Source of the DNA: Bacillaceae bacterium S4-13-56
Lineage (GTDB): Bacteria > Bacillota > Bacilli > Bacillales > JAWJLM01
DNA: 64,000 bases
Assembly: GCA_040191315.1 (NCBI GenBank)
Contig: JAWJLM010000010.1
Coordinates: forward strand, 1-64,000
Direction: 5' to 3'
Shown: positions 60,900-64,000 of the stretch, in pieces
Numbering within the stretch: position 1 is the first letter of the stretch
Layout: each line of letters starts with the position of its first letter
Position numbers and translations under genes: made by a program
The notes under the pieces: model-generated
Told to the model about the DNA's origin: nothing
The model's database searches: none
What the model saw: the letters and a program-made list of their open reading frames with translations, nothing else

Positions 60900-61793
60900 C
60901 TATACTAGATACTTGTAGCATGTAACAGCTTCTACCTGTATGAAACCTTCCTGTTCATAGAGAGCTTTAGCTCTTTCATTCTCTCCATTCACGGATAAGA
61001 TAGCTTTAGAATACCCTTTATCTTTTGCAAACTGTAGGGCTGCTCGAAGAAAAACACGCCCTAATCCTTTCCCCTGGTATTCGGGTACTATGGCGACTGG
61101 ACCAATATTCATGATTGGCGCATTTTCATATTCATCATCTGAACCACGAACAACCCCGACAGGAATTTGATGATGATATAAAATTTTCATACCACCCTCA
61201 ATATGCTCTGTTTCTGTTATCATTTTTGTAACCATTGCAGGGGATATAGGTGTCTCGCTACCTTGCAACTTTGCAAAACTAGCATTTCTCACCTTACACC
61301 AAGTCTCTTCATCCTGACCTTCGATAAAATCTTTTAGCTCATATCCATCTGAAAGCTGGAAGGAAGGAATTTGATCTAAGTCTCGAACAAGAAGAAAAGC
61401 ATATCTCTCCACAACAAAAGATTGAGATTCAATGTATATTGAGAGATTTTTGTTAACTAATGGAACAAAGACATATACCTTTTCAAGCCCCTCTGTATGT
61501 TGCAATACAGACTCCATCAGCTTTTGATAGGATTCTACATCCAATAATTCTGAATGAAAAATACGGAATCTTCCCCTTTTACCATGCCTTTGGTATTCGT
61601 CTAATATAAGGGAAGCCGCACCCTTCACCTGACTCTTATCATCTAACAACACACAGCTTGGATTATCGTCGTTATCAATGAAACCATCTAAATCCTCATC
61701 ATATAAGAACGAATCATCAACTTCCATTCGATGCTTTTTACAATAGATAACAAAGGCATTTTTGTGGTTTGTTCCTACCCTTTCAACCTTCAT
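60900..61793 (-). CDS. Tandem GNAT-family N-acetyltransferase
   Basis: A 297-residue protein with two GNAT folds. The N-terminal half (1-140) lacks a recognisable acetyl-CoA loop; the C-terminal half has APIMNIGPVAIVPEYQGKGLGRVFLRAALQFAKDKGYSKAILSVNGENERAKALYEQEGF, including the QGKGLG pyrophosphate loop and the terminal A-x-x-x-Y-x-x-x-G-F motif. Layout resembles MshD-like acetyltransferases. ATG 61793 is preferred (GGAG ten bases upstream) over an in-frame TTG/ATG at 61835. Substrate unknown. Confidence 0.85.
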   Translation of the reverse strand: MKVERVGTNHKNAFVIYCKKHRMEVDDSFLYDEDLDGFIDNDDNPSCVLLDDKSQVKGAASLILDEYQRHGKRGRFRIFHSELLDVESYQKLMESVLQHTEGLEKVYVFVPLVNKNLSIYIESQSFVVERYAFLLVRDLDQIPSFQLSDGYELKDFIEGQDEETWCKVRNASFAKLQGSETPISPAMVTKMITETEHIEGGMKILYHHQIPVGVVRGSDDEYENAPIMNIGPVAIVPEYQGKGLGRVFLRAALQFAKDKGYSKAILSVNGENERAKALYEQEGFIQVEAVTCYKYLV

Positions 61794-61862
61794 AGCTTCA
61801 CAGCTCCTTATTCTCGTTGGAGAATATTTTAGCACATCCTATTTTAATGTATATAAAAGGTT

Positions 61863-61892
61863 GAAGCGTTTCTGTATTTACAGAAACGCTTC
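61863..61892. terminator. Perfect hairpin after the acidic protein gene
   Basis: GAAGCGTTTCTGT-ATTT-ACAGAAACGCTTC, 13-bp stem. It begins right after the stop of the minus-strand acidic gene; T-run is weak (AACCTTTT). Confidence 0.7.
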
Positions 61893-61893
61893 A

Positions 61894-62175
61894 TTATTCC
61901 TCCTCTTCTTCACTTTCTGAATCATTTTCTATTACTTTGTCATTCTCCGCTTCAACGTCGTCTAAATCCAGCCAAGACAACATTTCACGGACAACAGTAT
62001 TGATCTTATCATTCACCATTTCTTCTCCGTATTTTTTCTTTGCCCGCTCTATATTGTCCAATACTTCATCACTAAAATGGATGACAGGTTTATCATCCTC
62101 CATATTATTAAACAACTCAATAAATTCATCTAATGCTTTATCAAACCGCTTTTTCTCAAGTTCGGTTGCCTTCAT
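61894..62175 (-). CDS. Small acidic hypothetical protein
   Basis: A 93-residue protein, MKATELEKKRFDKALDEFIELFNNM..., predicted mostly helical, with an Asp/Glu/Ser tail ending SESEEEEE. GGGTGAT precedes the ATG by about eight bases. No membrane segment or signal. I recognise no family. The acidic tail resembles those that keep small proteins soluble or bind basic partners. It stands alone, divergent from the MFS remnant. Confidence 0.7.
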   Translation of the reverse strand: MKATELEKKRFDKALDEFIELFNNMEDDKPVIHFSDEVLDNIERAKKKYGEEMVNDKINTVVREMLSWLDLDDVEAENDKVIENDSESEEEEE

Positions 62176-62401
62176 TTTTTATCACCCATTCTTAGAGTGT
62201 CCAGTTTTTTCTACAGTATGGTCTTCTTCCCATAAAGAATCCATTGCTAAATATTTCACATATAAGCTTTATATAAAAGTTCTATAAAATGGACAAGGCA
62301 AATTATAAATAATGCCTTATACCTCCAAGGAAACCAAGCATGATGTATATCTCATCACAGTTGGATTCCTTTATAGTTGATATCATCTGAGGAGGCTTTC
62401 T

Positions 62402-63602
62402 ATGAATCGTTGGTTTGTTGTAGTAGGAGCTGTATTAGTCAAATAAATCTAGGGGCTGTTTATGCGTGGAGTATGTTTAATCAACCACTGATAGATCAAT
62501 TCGGCTGGGAACGAGAGGATGTCGTTTTTACATTCTCCATTACTATTGCCGTCTTTGCATTTACAACCATTTTTGCGGGGAAGCTTCAGGATGTAATAGG
62601 TCCTCGTTGGGTTGCAACCATTGGAGGTATTCTGCTGGGAATAGGTTTACTCTTATCTAGCCAAGCGACTTCATTATCTCAACTCTATTTCTATTATGGA
62701 GTTATAGGTGGAATAGGGATTGGTATGACTTATGTATGCCCTCTTTCAGCATGTGTAAAATGGTTCCCCGACAAAAGAGGTTTTATCAGCGGCGTGGCTG
62801 TGGCGGGATTTGGCCTTGGCGGCTTAATTTATAAGCCAATTATTGAAATGCTTATAGAGAATTTCGGTGTTACCTCTACCTTTTCATATTTAGGAATCAC
62901 TTATTTAATTTTAGTCGTGGCTGGAGCACAGTTATTAAAAAACCCTCCTACCGAATTTGAACTACCATCTAGTCCTAATTCATCGGTTATCCCGAATGCG
63001 ATCAATTTTTCAACAAAGAAATGCTCCGTACTCCTCAATTTTATATACTTTGGATCATGTTCTTGATTGGTGGTATGTCTGGTTTGTTAGTGATTAGTTT
63101 TGCTGTGGATATAGGAGTGGAGCTGGTCAACCTTGATGCAGGAAAAGCTGCTAATGCCGTTATGGTCATTGCCTTATTTAATGCAGGTGGTCGAATCGGT
63201 TTAGGAAAGTTATCCGATCGTTTTGGCAGGAAGAATACTCTCCTTAGCGTATATGCACTTACTGCTGTTATTCTGTTTTTTATGAGTACGGGTTTAATGA
63301 ATTATCCTCTATTCTTAATAGCTGTTTCCCTCATTGGTTTTGCCTTTGGTGGATACCTTGCTTTATATCCTTCCGCAACTGCAGATTACTATGGAACAAA
63401 AAATATAGGAATGAATTATGGATTTATGTACCAAGCTTATGGAATTTCTGCTTTCGCCGGTCCATTTATTATCAAGCTCATCCCATTTACACAAGCCTTT
63501 ATTATTTTCGCAATTCTATGTTTAGTGGCCGTTATAATGGGAAGGTTTGTTTCTACCCCAAAAAAAGCGATCGTCCACAGAGCATCCCAACAAGGAATTT
63601 AA
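62402..63602 (+). pseudogene. OFA-type MFS transporter with two frameshifts
   Basis: An oxalate/formate antiporter-like MFS protein of about 400 residues. From ATG 62402, MNRWFVVVGAVLV runs to a frameshift near 62442 (one base missing), after which QINLGAVYAWSMFNQPLIDQFGW continues; this motif is typical of the OFA family. GKLQDVIGPRWVATIGG is the motif A loop. A second frameshift near 63014 lies between AINFSTK and EMLRTPQFYILWIMFLIGGMSG. The rest is complete to TAA 63600. Two single-base losses, both in A-rich runs, could be real or sequencing errors. Confidence 0.85.
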
Positions 63603-63603
63603 C

Positions 63604-63650
63604 AAAAAGGTGTTAGTCCAAGGTTCTTAATAGCCGTCTAACACCTTTTT
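63604..63650 (+). terminator. Terminator after the MFS gene
   Basis: AAAAAGGTGTTAG-loop-CTAACACCTTTTT; 13-bp stem with 21-base loop. Confidence 0.88.
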
Positions 63651-63706
63651 TATTTCCTCGCAATTAATGATATGTTCATTTCTATTTTTGCTTTATAATA
63701 GAAATA

Positions 63707-63720
63707 TAAAAACGCTTTCA
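63707..63720. promoter_or_regulatory. CcpA cre site before sigL
   Basis: TAAAAACGCTTTCA matches the cre consensus at 13 of 14 positions. It lies just downstream of a TATAAT (63694-63699) and 16 bases before the sigL ATG, where bound CcpA would block transcription. In B. subtilis sigL is also under CcpA control. Confidence 0.8.
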
Positions 63721-63735
63721 AAGAGGTGGCATGTT

Positions 63736-64000
63736 ATGCTTGATCTTAATCTCACCCAACAGCAGAATATAAAGCTGGCCATGACTCCAGAAATGAAGCA
63801 AGCCATATCTATTTTACAATATTCCACAGTGGAACTTGCTGATTATATAAAACGGGAAGCTCTTGATAATCCACTCATTGAAATTGAAGAACCTCCTGTT
63901 TTAGGAAATCACTATATTTCATCTTCCCAATCAAATTATGTTGAAAATGTATCTAGGGATACTAAAGATATCTATGATTTCTTAATGGAACAAGCCAATT
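63736..64000 (+). CDS. rpoN: RNA polymerase sigma-54 factor, 5' part
   Basis: The first 88 codons of SigL/RpoN; the gene runs off the window. The N-terminal region I is clear: LNLTQQQNIKLAMTPEMKQAISILQYSTVELADYIKREALDNPLIEIEE, the Gln/Leu-rich activator-contact segment, followed by an acidic region II with Asn and Ser. GAGGTGG lies six bases before ATG 63736. In Bacilli this factor drives catabolic operons for amino acids and some sugars with enhancer-binding activators; the cre site upstream links it to carbon status. Confidence 0.95.
   Translation, partial: MLDLNLTQQQNIKLAMTPEMKQAISILQYSTVELADYIKREALDNPLIEIEEPPVLGNHYISSSQSNYVENVSRDTKDIYDFLMEQAN

Overview
The window is low-GC DNA from an endospore-forming Bacillaceae bacterium. 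Support comes from an H-type small acid-soluble spore protein, two Sda-like sporulation checkpoint proteins, TnrA with its own operator, CcpA-type cre sites, ABC-F protein YkpA, the YpmR/YpmS pair, cydABCD and the start of sigL/rpoN. No rRNA or tRNA gene, CRISPR array or intact prophage was seen.

Layout. 0-11 kb: small lipoprotein, MMPL exporter, ykpA, an ene-reductase/3-hydroxyacyl-CoA dehydrogenase pair behind a cre site, a cupin, and helD. 11-19 kb: ypmR, ypmS, a hydrolase remnant, a thioredoxin/peroxiredoxin-like lipoprotein with an in-frame TGA at its redox motif, a BCCT transporter, a MarR regulator divergent from an ABC exporter, and a YfmJ remnant. 19-29 kb: DUF1906 lipoprotein, glnS (unusual in Bacilli), a YwaF-like protein, an oxidoreductase, a broken MFS gene and a heterodimeric ABC exporter. 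29-39 kb: a self-contained sugar-type ABC import operon (LacI regulator, binding protein, two permeases, PHP hydrolase, MFS protein, own MsmX/UgpC-type ATPase), bracketed by matching short repeats and dead transposases. 39-52 kb: sspH, a broken FixH-like gene, yjaZ, an XRE regulator, two convergent sda genes, a SLC13 transporter, a phosphotransferase, a racemase plus MurE paralog, an FbpA-like protein and tnrA. 52-64 kb: exoA, cydABCD, an erythromycin-esterase remnant, a coiled-coil protein, a GNAT enzyme, a frameshifted OFA-type MFS gene, and the 5' end of sigL.

The most notable signal is at 13743-14270. The reading frame is intact except for a TGA that replaces the first Cys of a C-x-x-C redox motif. 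It is followed by a perfect 6-bp stem with a G-first 3-nt loop, 21 nt after the TGA, which is the geometry of a bacterial SECIS. This may be an extracytoplasmic selenoprotein, but several neighbouring genes also carry single nonsense mutations, so it needs the genome's selA/B/C/D status to decide.

Two intergenic repeat families also stand out. One (five long copies, two fragments) has conserved complementary segments that predict a hairpin and a pseudoknot-like fold. The other (three copies) is an array of GTG-centred motifs spaced 20-21 bp apart with one conserved 31-bp gap. About a dozen genes are visibly decayed, so the region is either eroding or contains some sequence errors.
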